From assembly GCF_001039355.2 (NCBI RefSeq), contig NW_019775203.1:1-23501 (forward strand): a DNA stretch of 23,501 nt. The letters run 5' to 3'. A program made the translations under genes and the position numbers. Under the pieces are notes generated by a model that was given only the letters and a program-made list of their open reading frames with translations, had not been told where the DNA came from and did not search any database. The stretch's first letter is position 1, and each line of letters begins with the position of its first letter. Shown piece after piece: positions 10,142 to 20,091 of this stretch. The DNA is from Lingula anatina (Eukaryota > Brachiopoda > Lingulata > Lingulida > Lingulidae).

Positions 10142-10239
10142 TTTAATGATTATGCTGTACCTCGAAAAAGAGGAAGTTTTCTATTCTTCCACAGCTTTTC
10201 CTAAATCTATGCATTAACTTGTTGTTGATATCATACTAA

Positions 10240-10247
10240 TCTCGCGA
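10240..10247. promoter_or_regulatory. TCTCGCGA promoter motif
   Basis: Eight of the ten bases of the palindrome TCTCGCGAGA are present, followed by AG. In vertebrates this element is bound by BANP and found in CpG-type and divergent promoters. It sits about 100 bp from the CDS ATG and 230 bp from the MCU ATG. Function here is inferred. Confidence 0.5.
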
Positions 10248-10319
10248 AGTCTCGCAATAAAGATAGGTCAATCAAGACAGGCCAGCTTACGAATGCTGTA
10301 CACAGCACTTAACTATGAA

Positions 10320-10339
10320 ATTGGAAAGGCTGTACCAAT
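10320..10339. promoter_or_regulatory. Opposed CCAAT boxes
   Basis: ATTGG at 10320-10324 (CCAAT on the minus strand) and CCAAT at 10335-10339 on the plus strand lie 10 bp apart. NF-Y-type sites of this kind are common in divergent promoters. Each is short, so chance occurrence is possible. Confidence 0.35.
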
Positions 10340-10476
10340 AATAACTGTTGTTTTATGAAAAAAATATTCATCTGTGCCTTAAATCAACAATTGCAAAGAC
10401 AAGAGCTTTTATACGTTAACTTATCAGGAGTTAAGTTACAAGTGAAGAGTTTACGGAGTTTTGAATAAACCTCAAA

Positions 10477-10563
10477 ATGGTGGTTACGTCTGCACTCCGT
10501 CTGAGTCGGGCGGTCTTATCATTGAACACTTCGGGAGTTACGGCGGGTTTTCTCAACAGAGAG
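10477..10563 (+). CDS. MCU: MCU exon 1 (residues 1-29, targeting peptide)
   Basis: The exon encodes [20 protein letters not shown] and ends NRE before the donor gtttgt (10564). Basic, hydroxylated and nearly acid-free, it fits a mitochondrial presequence. It is the most GC- and CpG-rich coding stretch in the window. The in-frame stop TGA at 10462-10464 fixes the start. Confidence 0.85.
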
Positions 10564-13500
10564 GTTTGTGTAGATTTTCAATACAATTAAATACATATTA
10601 ACGACGTTCTCTATTTGAAATGTTATCAGGCAAGAGAAGGCATTTCATCGTAATCAAAAATGTTTGCTGTTCTCGGGTTCAAGAACTTGCACATCGTCCT
10701 ACTCATAGCCAACATGGCCTGGGAGGTAGTGTGGTTAGTATGGTTGGGCGAGCCGCTTAGAGCTAAGGTTACTTGTACACTCTGGATTAAATTACAAATA
10801 ATACGTTACTTTCATAATCTGTAATACTTTGCAAATATTGTCACCAACCTGGTCCTCTGATATGCACTTTTTGTATGGTTGCAAATATTACATAACACCA
10901 TAGAAGTAGAGAAAGTCACATTGCAGGAGCATAATTCTGCATTGTATGATTGTAGAGTACTAAAAGTCTGCCATTTAAGTATCTATGGAGGCTAAGCTGA
11001 CAACTGAAAATAAAGCTGACTGCTGAATTGGAATACAAATTTAAATCTATCATTAAAATTATTTGGGGTATAAAGGGGGTTTTGTTTTCATAATATGAAA
11101 AAGAGTTTAAATTAAGCTATATAGCAGTTATCATTGATATGACCTTTATCAGAACAGGACTATTCAGACACTATTATTATTATTTAATACCTACATGCAT
11201 CAAATATTACATGGATGTTAACTATATAATCCTATATGAACAGTATTATCAGCATGAATATTTTGCACAAATGCTAAGACTGCATAGCAATCATTTTGAT
11301 ATGCAAATCATTTTGGTTACGTCTGTTGAAGCAAATAGTTGTGTATTGTTTTAACACAATGTAGATTACTTCACAGTTTTAATATTAATATCCAAGTTAA
11401 AGTGTTAGGAAATAGTGTTTATATATATATTGATATTCATAAGCTGCATATACAGCATACTTGGAATAGATATATAGAAAGGAAGCATTAGGTATGGTAA
11501 AGTGGAACGTCCCGCCTGCCCAGCTGGGTGCCACAGGTGATGTCTTCCATTTGATCGATGATTTAAGCACTGCTGATACTAGCTTTTCCTTATTATAACC
11601 CCAGGCTGACATAATCTGCAGATTGTCTCATACCTTAACATTTTATATTTAGAAAGAAGAAGTTAAATAACACAGTGCAGTGATTTTGGAAAAGGTTGAA
11701 GNTAATCAATGTGCCTCTGAATGTCTCCTTAAAAAAAGAGGATTTGGCAGTGAATTCCATTTATTAAAACCATTTGTCAAAAATACTTTATATAGGTGTT
11801 AGACATTATGAGCTATTTCTTCTGGCTGTCTGGCTATATGCTCAGTCTTCATGAATCTGTATGTCCATAGCTTTGATTATTCTCACAGATTATCTCCTTT
11901 TTCATTGAAAACTTACAGGCATTTGTTTCACCAAGTCAAAAGTCAATTTCAGAGTAAATTTTTGCCTGTGTAGCATATGGTCCAAATATTCTAACAAGAA
12001 AAAATTAAAAATTACATAGATGTTATTACCCTCTACCAAAGTTTTTATCATCTGTATGCAATCAGTGTTATGTGCCAGATTATGTGTGTACTCCATTGTC
12101 TTAAATTTGCACAATGAAAAGGTAACTACACTTATATTTGGTGCTGTTTTAGCTATGAGAGTACTGTTACATATTCTATATCAGTGGGGAGGGCACCAGG
12201 TGTTTTGTTTTGAATGCAGTCCACTTGAAATGTTTCCATTTTGCCAGATCAATAACTCTGCTGATTTTGTTATATTAACATCATATTTGTCATGCCTCGT
12301 CTCCTATAGATGTAAATTGATCTATCATTCAAAATTAAGTAGATATCAATCATTATTATATACTTGTACCTCTGTTTCTTATTCATTTTGTTTTCAACAG
12401 ATGAGCTAATTTATTATTCCTCCTGTTTGATACATTTTTCAAACAGTCTGCACAGTAATGTACTTCATGGTTTCTCATAGATGAATCATGATGAAATAAA
12501 ATTATTGATTTAAATTTACATAAGTATTTTATTTAAACTAATATAAGTATATAAGTATATGTAGACAAACCACCAAATTGTAAGATCCTGATGATTAAGA
12601 AAAGTAGATTAAGTTGATATGATGTCATGTATTTGTATGTGTACAAATGGATCTTGTCAAAAACTTAATTATAAAATGAAGTAAGGGAATGTTGTCTGTT
12701 AAGGCTTACTTTTTTTTTTTAAGATAAATTAAGTAGATGGTTCAGGTTTATTATCTAGGTAACTTTCAGAATTGTGCTGAAATTGATCTAATAATTCACC
12801 AAAACATGAGATTTTATACTTACGAAAAAATATGTTTCATTTATCAGGTTTACCTGTCTAAAAATCTTTGGTTAATTTCACATAGAACTGTTTAGCCAAG
12901 TTGTGTAGGGTAATGCACATCCAGTGTTCAGAAATTGTGTTTATCCTCTCTCTGACAGTGTGGCTGAAGTCTTCATCCATGTTTTTAATGGTGGATACCA
13001 ATGTAAACAGGTGTAAAGCATCAAATTTGGCTAAGTTAACACAATAAACAAAATATTTATAGAGTATGGCAAGCTGGTAAGATTCCTTTAGTGTGTTACA
13101 TGTGGCCTTTTGGTACCTGTATATGCCACTGCTTTAATCTGAATCATGCAATTCATTTATTTGTGTATAATGGGCCTGAGACAATATCGGTTAACTTGGC
13201 AAACCAGTTAATTGAAAACAATACAAATTAAAAAAAAAAAATAAATATTATAAATAAATCCAATAAATTAATACAAAAAATCCAGACATTTTGCTTAAAA
13301 GTTACTTTTACCCATTTTTTGTGCTAGATGTTAAGTAAACACAGGGAAACTACCTGTCTGTCTGGACATGACCGCGTGAAAAGCCAGAGGACCAGGAAGA
13401 TTTTTGATAATGCAGGTCCTCTACACGGCAATACATATAAATGAATCATGCATAAACATTGACTAACAGGTCAGAATTAGGAGATTTCTTGTAGTGCAGG

Positions 13501-16500
13501 TCCTCTAGACCTGAAGTACTTCCAAAGTTTCCCCCATGTCTGTCTTTCCTTAGTAAGCATTTACTTGTTGCATTTTTATATATATATACCTCTTCTTTTT
13601 GGTCTTCAGTTTGTGCTGACAGCCCAAATTTTTAGCCTGTTGTGAGGCAGGCTGAATGTATTATAGGCCACTTATTTATAACTTGTACATTCTTCACTAA
13701 GATTTAATTTAGTCTCATTTACTAAGCATAAAATTTGTGATTTTTTAAAAAGAAATGATAATTTTACACAAGTTAGGTTTAAGTTTTAGGTATTGAGCAT
13801 TCCATGATACTATAAATTACAGTGTGTTATCTACTTTATTTACAAGCCCACTGAACATATTTTTGTATGTATATTTATTTAGCAGTGTAATCCTAGAAAA
13901 AGAAATTCACATCTATTTTTCTGTATTCCAGGTTTCCTTTTATGGCCTGGCTTCATGTATTTTGTCCCAGAATAATTTTTCAACCAGAACAGCCTTATAT
14001 AAAAATGGTAAGTTTTTTCTTTAAACAAAATAAGACATTTTGAAATGGGATAGATCTTTTATAATAAATGTTTCAAATATAAAGCATTTTTATGTTGAGC
14101 AGGGTACTTCAGTGGATAACTTAATAAGTGCACCTGTCCAGTTAAGTGTACCATTGGATGTGAAAAGGACCTAAGACTCATTTATTGTTGTTCATGTTGA
14201 TACTTTTCCAGGAGAAGAAAATATATAGTGGCATAGCACAGGCTAGAGTTGACCTACAGATAAAAGTGCTAGCAACTTACTAGCATGTTTTTTATTCCAT
14301 TTTAAATTGTGAGCATCTTTATGCTTTTTGTTTTCAATGCTCTTCCAATTTGTTGTGCATTTTCTGGATGAAAACCGTATTCAGGCTTCCCTGACTACCA
14401 AATTGCTTTCCTGCTGTTTTCACATAAATTTATATTCACCTCTGTTTCTGCACATCTTACAAATTTCCACACAACCCAAATATTCCATAAAACTGTGCTG
14501 TTATAATTTGTTTGATCACACACATATAGGTTTCCAGTCTCTTCTACTGGTGACCCTCGGTATGTTTTCATTTAGAAGTAGTACTAGTGCTTCAATTGAA
14601 CGAATTATTGCCTCCTACAGTATCTTTTTCTGTATGTATAACTACAAACTGTCATTTCCATTTGCTAGATTGAAGGGCAAAATTTTTTATCCAATATCCA
14701 AATGTATGCAACAAGGAAGTAGATTTTAATTGCTTGTTATTATAACCATTAATAAATGGATCATGTTCATAAGTGGCTACATTGTGAAAATGAGATATAG
14801 AAACCTTGATACGGGTACTAGGTATGAAAATTTGAAGTGCAGTGCAGAAAGATGTAGATGTAGATATGTGTGGAATGGAAACACAAAAAATAGCATAAGT
14901 GTAGTGCGGGATATTGGTGGGTTGTAGAGATAATTATTCTAAGATGTTCAGAACACGGGTAATGCTCATTATCACATACAGTAGGCAGGCCTGATATTAT
15001 GTAGATAAAAATGTAATTGTAAAACAATATTAATATATATACTGGCATAGACTTATTCTATGGTACTTTTACTTTTCCTTTTAGCCAAACACCTGAAAAA
15101 TGTAAGCAATTAATTGAAAGCAACCTTGTATTCTTTTTATATCTTCCTTAATTTTTACAGTAAGTATGTGATTTGGTGAATATTTTGTGTTTTGTCAAAC
15201 CACTGAGGATTTTCTTTTATGCTGTCCAGGGGTGTTTTTACCCATTTTTCACAGTAATCCTTGAGTTATCAATAGATTGTTTATAAATATTTCATGCTTA
15301 ATTACCTAGGCTAAGAGCAGTGCTCCATTCAGGATCAGAATTTATTGATCATTGATCAGCTCAATATTGCAGTCTACTGTATTTAGTGCACTCTCCAATA
15401 ATATAGTAGATTCCCGATATGTATTAGTCTTTGTTGTGGGTAATAAGATATCTTGGTCTACTTTACTTGATTATTAGTTCCCCAAGAGACCGATTAATAG
15501 AAGAAAATAGATACTTTGTATCATGTCATTGATGTGTGATGTTTGGCTTTTCATAATGGATGTATTGATGAGTGTAGAATATTTCTTTGGTAATTTACGG
15601 CTGGAGAGATATCAATAATATCTGTGTTAAGAATAGTAAGATGTAAATTTCATGATATATTTAATGTGGCCTTATGGGTCAAGAATTCAAACACTATATT
15701 AGAAACTGGTATAAACACCTGCATCACTTTGCCTGGCTAGCATATGCTAGACTCTGTAATCTTTAATAGTCCACCTTTGGCTTAGCCATCAGGTGGAACT
15801 TGTACACTATTATGTGCCAGTAGGTTATTTAGATGTCTGTTATATAGGCATATAAATCAAATAACCTTCACAGGCTGTGCCAAAAGCATTTTAGCCTTCT
15901 AGCCTTTCGGGATATAGAGGGCTAGTGTTATATAAACTTAATTTTTTTTAGTTGCCTGGCACCTGTTTTGATGGGGCAATTGCTCGCGGGGCTTGTGCCT
16001 AACAGCCAAGACTGCCTTTACTTTACACAATGTTATTATTTTGGTCTGGTTTATTTATATGTAATACTTTCCATATAAAAAAGAACGCATTGCTTAAGTT
16101 AACTATTATAATATGGAGATGGAGTCGGCCAATGTTTTTTCAGATAGTGTAAAACAGATTATCCTAAATGCTATTTTTCATTTGCCCACTAATGGTGTGT
16201 AAGCCTGCTTGTACTGCCTAATGGAAATTATGATGATGACACGTAAACACTGGCATTTGAAAAAAAAAAACATTTGAACATTTGAACAATAAGTCAGAGA
16301 TCGAATATGTTGTTTTGAAAGTGTTCTTTTCTACTAAATGTTCATAATAACAATTATCCCTCATGGCAATTAAAGATATTTAAACTTTTATTCTAAGTTT
16401 GATTTTGATTTTTAGGAAGATGACATTGACTTTATCATTTACTTTTATTCTTTGTGTGTGTGTGTGTGTGTACTGATTTACCCCACCAATTGAGACATTC

Positions 16501-19500
16501 TGAAAAAAATTACTTTTACAGCAAGTTGATTTTCAAAATCACAGCAATGATGTGTATGTTTTCCAGATGTCAATGTAGTGTATGAGCATGGTTTACCTGT
16601 GATATCAGTTCCAATGCCATCCAGACAAGAGTTGTGCCGCTTCCCTCTGAAGCCAGTGAGCAGTACAGTAGGAGACTTCATTGATGCTGTACAGGAGGAG
16701 GATGGGGGGATTGACAGGGCAGCACTGTATACCTCAGGTAATTTTGAATTAAAGATTTAAATTTTTTTTCATTTGAAGTAGTCTTCATGGCAATTTAAGA
16801 AGGACAAAGCAAAGCTGGAAATCATGGCACACTCTTGGAAGTATGAAATTAAAACCGTAGATGTTGCACTAACACTCATCAAAAATATTATTTTGAAATA
16901 AAATCTGTCGAGGAATAAACATATGAAATGATCTTGCTTTTTATTGGAGACTGCCACATGTCATGTAAAAGTCAGTTTAGCCTCATGTAAATCATGTTTT
17001 GTAGATAGGAGTTGCACAAACTAAAATATAAAAATCAAATTGGAATGTTTTATGAAAATATGGATTCAGAAACTCTGGAAGTTATGGGTTTCTAAATGAA
17101 ATGATTGCCCATAGATTGATTTCAGCATTTATCATAAATTCACTTAAGCAGATCCAGAGGGAGTTTTGATTTTCGTTTTGTGAAAGCTTTCTGGCACCAG
17201 TCTACTTGGCTATTATTCAGGTCGTATTTCCCTGCTTTAACTTGCTCAAAGCTGTCAACTTGCACTGTATCTCTCAGGTTTATAGCCCAAGATTTAGCCA
17301 TGTTTTATTTCATGTCAAATCCCTCATTCAGAAGCTATCAATTTATTGTATACACTATCGATTGGGTTACTCATGAGATCAGTTCCAGGAGCGAATTTAC
17401 ATTTGCCTAAATTAACAGCACAGAATCATGCTGGTTTTGAGTTTATTCTTTTTGCTTGCACGATGTTCCTTTCATAATGAGATGGAAATTTCATTGTATA
17501 GTTTCTTCAATGGAAACAGTATTTAGCTACTGTAGGAATAACTAGCTATAGTTATATGCTAGATAAAAAGGTTTTCTTGCATTGTCATAAGTGTCAGGTT
17601 AACACATAGCCGAAAATGTAGTCAGAAATAGTACTTTTGAAAGGGTTTCTTTATGTGAGAAAGAAAAATTCAATTTATGTTATTTTTGTACATGTGCAAT
17701 GAAAGTAATTTTATATATGTGACAGTCAACCTCAACCATTTCCTGAAAATAATGAGTATATTTACGGCAGCCTCCAAATAATCAATAAAAGGCTATTTAA
17801 CTGTTTTAGCATATTTTGCCCTCTGCAAAAGTTGTCTTCTATCTTTTTACAAATAAGCAATATCCATCGCATGATCTATTAGTTCTGGACTGTTTGCTTG
17901 TTTATACCTCACATCAAGAGCAAGAAAATAGGCATTGGCACTTCACCAAAACAGTCCTAATTGTAATTTTAATTTTTAACCAATATCAATGAAAATTCAT
18001 TTAAACAAGCAAGGATATAGGTAATCAAAATTGTTTACAAGGGAGAGAAGATGGTATGGAAAGGAAATTACTGTAAAATAGTTAAAACATGGGTAAACTA
18101 TATATTTCCTTCCAATCAATATGTCACAATTCTGTCATTTGTCATCATTCAGTACTACATATGCTTTTCATTGATGTATTTATTGGCAGCTGATAAATGG
18201 TTCCCCAGAGGACATTACCCTGATGAGACATTTTCCCTGTCATTTCAGATGGAACAAGGATAGCCAGGGCAACCACTATTGATGTCTTGATGAGGTCACC
18301 CTTTAAGTTAATGATAAATGATTTGACCTATGAAGTAGAACCACCAGAATTAAGTAAGTGCTACTTCAATAATTAAAAATACCACATTCCATTTTTCTCT
18401 GATAGTATTTTAAGAAAACTTGCATAGTGAAAAATATATTTTTTAATAGAATAGACATTACTTAACACTTGTTTTTATTATACAAATAACTGACTTTGTT
18501 TGACCAAAACTTAAGACAGAAAAATAGTTATATCTTTTGTTTGCAGTACTTGAAAGAGATCAGTAATATAAAATCTTTTTTATATAACAGGTGATATTCC
18601 AAGTGAAGATCTTACTAAACTAGCCGATGCCAAACACCTTATAGCACAACTTTACTCTACTCTGAACATACAAGACTACCAAGTACAAAAAGAAAAAGAA
18701 CTACTGCAGAAATTGGAAGATTTGAAAACAGAGATACAGCCTCTAGAAAATGTAAAGTTTGGTTTTGCCTCTATTTTCAATATCAGTAGAAATGTGTTTC
18801 AAGCATACTGGCATCACTAACTTTGAAATGTAGCCTGATAAAGTGGGTTGAATAATATTTCTCTAAAAGTGCATTAGGGCTCTGTGGATGTAGAAATTGC
18901 CAGAATTTCCTTTCCTAACAATTTGTGTCATGCAATCTAAACATTTACATTTTTTTTTTTTTTTTGTTTTTTTTTTATCCACCACATCTTTTTCTATCAA
19001 TACAGTACACCAAATTGTTTTAATTCATGCAATTTCAGATGAAGCTTGAAATAATGGCCAAAGCTGAGAGTCAGACTAACCGAATGAGCTGGGGTTTACT
19101 GATGTATATGGGGCTTCAGTTTGGGTTTCTGGCCAGGCTGACTTGGTGGGAGTATTCCTGGGACATCATTGAACCTGTCACATATTTTGTCACCTATGGC
19201 ACAGCTATAGTCTTCTATGCATATTATGTTGCTACAAAACAGGTAAGGGTGTGATTTATCTTCTAGACAAAGCCTGTGGAATTTATTACAGGTGTGTCTA
19301 ATTTTAGTTTCCACATTTCTGCTTAGCAGTTTATGTTTTCACCTCCATTTGTCTGCTATTCCATTTTTCACAAGCTTAACTCAGTATGTTTTGGATGTGT
19401 TTTAAAGAAATTATCAGGATATGTCACAAATGGACTAACTTGAGAGTGATGGATTTTGGTGATGATGTATTAATAAATAAATTATGTAACTGCCCATTTG

Positions 19501-19781
19501 AATTGACTTAAAAATTTTAAATCACAACAACCAACCTAGCACAAGTATCAAAAATACAGCATATCTGTCCGTTTCTTCAGGAATATAATGTGGGAGAAAT
19601 GTACAATAGGCAGAGGTTGCTTTCATTTCACAAGGATGCAGGGAAGAAACAGTTTGATGTGGAAAAGTATAACAAACTACGTAAAGCCATTTTACAGGCA
19701 GAATTGGACATTGAAAGGTTACGAGATCCTCTCCAGTTACAGTTACCTATTCCAACATTGGAAGCTAAAAGGGAAGAGTGA
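10477..19781 (+). CDS. MCU: Mitochondrial calcium uniporter pore subunit, complete 7-exon gene
   Basis: This encodes the Ca2+-selective pore of the mitochondrial inner membrane. Exons: 10477-10563, 13932-14007, 16567-16737, 18249-18353, 18591-18751, 19039-19242, 19581-19781. They sum to 1005 nt, 334 aa plus stop, slightly shorter than human MCU (about 350). Residues 1-54 look like a matrix-targeting sequence (Arg 8, 11, 28 and 48, Ser/Thr-rich, one acid). Residues 56-146 form the MCU N-terminal domain ([23 protein letters not shown]), about 165-215 a coiled coil, and 218-238 and 246-264 the two membrane helices. The pore motif between them reads WDIIEP (241-246), followed by VTYF. Residues 290-320 are a second coiled coil ([20 protein letters not shown]). 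Asp242 and Glu245, the Ca2+-binding acids, are present. The start has A at -3, G at +4, and an in-frame TGA upstream at 10462-10464. All introns are GT-AG. The human gene's closest paralogue MCUb is less likely, but phylogeny was not run. Confidence 0.96.
10719..10785 (+). repeat. tRNA-like stretch, possible degraded SINE head
   Basis: GGGAGGTAGTGTGGTTAGTA followed by TGGTTGGGCGAGCCGCTTAG and AGCTAAGG resembles the 5' half of a tRNA-derived SINE (A-box region and anticodon arm). The B-box expected next is poor (ggttacttgtacact), and no A-rich or simple-repeat tail is evident. It could be coincidence. Confidence 0.3.
13386..13507. repeat. Duplicated 13-mer with an inverted partner
   Basis: TGCAGGTCCTCTA occurs at 13411-13423 and again at 13495-13507. 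An inverted 8-mer AGAGGACC at 13386-13393 can pair with GGTCCTCT of the first copy. The origin is unknown; it may be the remnant of a small inserted element. Confidence 0.5.
13932..14007 (+). CDS. MCU: MCU exon 2 (residues 30-55)
   Basis: The 76-nt exon has acceptor attccag and donor gtaagt (14008). It encodes [20 protein letters not shown] and ALYKN, the rest of the probable targeting region. Its phase (0 in, 1 out) joins exon 1 and exon 3 exactly, with a split Asp codon (G|AT). It is not conserved enough to identify alone. Confidence 0.85.
14008..16566 (+). other. MCU intron 2 (2.6 kb)
   Basis: A GT-AG intron, AT-rich. It contains a (GT)n microsatellite near its 3' end (16453-16471), a doubled catttgaaca unit at about 16271-16287, and a less AT-rich stretch at 15880-16015. 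A 133-codon open frame at 14328-14729 has no recognisable similarity. Confidence 0.8.
16453..16471. repeat. (GT)n microsatellite
   Basis: About nine GT units in MCU intron 2, some 95 bp upstream of exon 3. Confidence 0.9.
16567..16737 (+). CDS. MCU: MCU exon 3 (residues 55-112, N-terminal domain)
   Basis: The 171-nt exon has acceptor ttttccag and donor gtaatt (16738). It encodes [37 protein letters not shown] and [15 protein letters not shown], the first strands of the MCU matrix domain. The [14 protein letters not shown] opening and QEED.GIDR are family hallmarks. Confidence 0.96.
16738..18248 (+). other. MCU intron 3 (1.5 kb)
   Basis: A GT-AG intron, AT-rich, with no repeat, RNA gene or coding segment that I can support. 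Confidence 0.85.
18249..18353 (+). CDS. MCU: MCU exon 4 (residues 112-147, N-terminal domain end)
   Basis: The 105-nt exon has acceptor atttcag and donor gtaagt (18354). It encodes [14 protein letters not shown] and [17 protein letters not shown]. The F.L.INDLTY.V.PP block ends the matrix domain in animal MCU. Confidence 0.95.
18591..18751 (+). CDS. MCU: MCU exon 5 (residues 147-200, first coiled coil)
   Basis: The 161-nt exon has acceptor tataacag and donor gtaaag (18752). It encodes [20 protein letters not shown] and [19 protein letters not shown], a long charged helix typical of the first MCU coiled coil. Confidence 0.95.
18950..18976. repeat. Poly(T) run in MCU intron 5
   Basis: 27 nt, all T except one G, lying 62 bp before exon 6. 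It may reinforce the polypyrimidine tract or be a retroposon tail read on the other strand; no attached element is seen. Confidence 0.8.
19039..19242 (+). CDS. MCU: MCU exon 6 (residues 201-268, both membrane helices and pore motif)
   Basis: The 204-nt exon is phase 0 at both ends, with acceptor atttcag and donor gtaagg (19243). It encodes [20 protein letters not shown] (helix 1), [13 protein letters not shown] (loop and pore motif, WDIIEP at 19159-19176) and a second helix ending YYVATKQ. It defines the family on its own. Confidence 0.98.
19243..19580 (+). other. MCU intron 6
   Basis: A 338-bp GT-AG intron with nothing recognisable. Confidence 0.85.
19581..19781 (+). CDS. MCU: MCU exon 7 (residues 269-334, second coiled coil, stop)
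   Basis: The acceptor tttcttcag precedes GAA. The exon encodes [33 protein letters not shown] and [17 protein letters not shown], then a basic/acidic tail and TGA (19779-19781). F.KEKYN.L..AI..AE.D..RLRDPLQ is the standard MCU C-terminus. Confidence 0.97.
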   Translation, partial: EYNVGEMYNRQRLLSFHKDAGKKQFDVEKYNKLRKAILQAELDIERLRDPLQLQLPIPTLEAKREE

Positions 19782-19945
19782 AGCTCGATGTCCTCAGCCT
19801 TACCTCTAGTTCTAGGTCAGCTTCTGTTTTTAGATGCAGGGTTGAACCATAAAGCACCACATTTTTTATTCTAAAGGTTTGTATAAAATTTTGCAAATGA
19901 AAACATTGGCACTTATAAAAGAAACTGGCTGTATATGTTACACAG

Positions 19946-19951
19946 AATAAA
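19946..19951 (+). terminator. Proximal candidate polyA signal of MCU
   Basis: AATAAA 165 nt past the stop codon, followed by an AT-rich, T-containing stretch. It is the first canonical signal downstream of MCU. Confidence 0.5.
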
Positions 19952-20085
19952 AGGATAATTTGTACCTGTTAAATGTTTCATCTGTTTTGGAAAGAATTGT
20001 CATTTTTCTTGAGGTATTTTCATTTTCCTGTATATAAATTCAGACAATATTAAATTTAACCCATATTCAGCTGAATGAGGGATGG

Positions 20086-20091
20086 AATAAA
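20086..20091 (+). terminator. Second candidate polyA signal of MCU
   Basis: AATAAA about 305 nt past the stop. It is an alternative to the proximal site. Confidence 0.3.

Larger units (their letters stand above)
10142..10476. promoter_or_regulatory. Probable bidirectional promoter between CDS and MCU
   Basis: The 335 bp between the two divergent ATGs must hold both 5' UTRs and at least the core promoters, unless an upstream non-coding exon exists. No TATA box is evident close to either start. Visible candidate sites are TCTCGCGA (10240-10247) with a neighbouring GTCTCGCAA, an ATTGG/CCAAT pair in opposite orientation (10320-10324 and 10335-10339), and AGGAAGT (10171-10177), an ETS-type core. 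CCAAT and TCTCGCGA elements are known features of TATA-less and divergent metazoan promoters. Transcription starts are not known. Confidence 0.65.
10564..13931 (+). other. MCU intron 1 (3.4 kb), with repeats
   Basis: A GT-AG intron containing a tRNA-like stretch (about 10719-10785), one unresolved base n (11702), a lone TACCCTCTACCA matching the MITE terminus (12027-12038), and short direct and inverted repeats at 13386-13507. Open frames of up to 129 codons (12020-12409) are composition-driven and unlike any family I recognise. Confidence 0.8.

Noticed and set aside
12020-12409. 129-codon open frame on the plus strand in MCU intron 1
   Set aside because: Cys/Ser/Leu/Tyr-rich composition typical of AT-rich non-coding DNA. 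It is out of register with MCU exons and matches no family.
14328-14729. 133-codon open frame in MCU intron 2
   Set aside because: No recognisable domain. The Phe/Ser/Ile/Tyr-rich translation is expected from T-rich sequence, and adding it would disrupt the exact exon 2 to exon 3 junction.
19027-19038. In-frame Met upstream of MCU exon 6 as an alternative start
   Set aside because: It lies in the polypyrimidine/acceptor region; the AG at 19037-19038 is the splice site.
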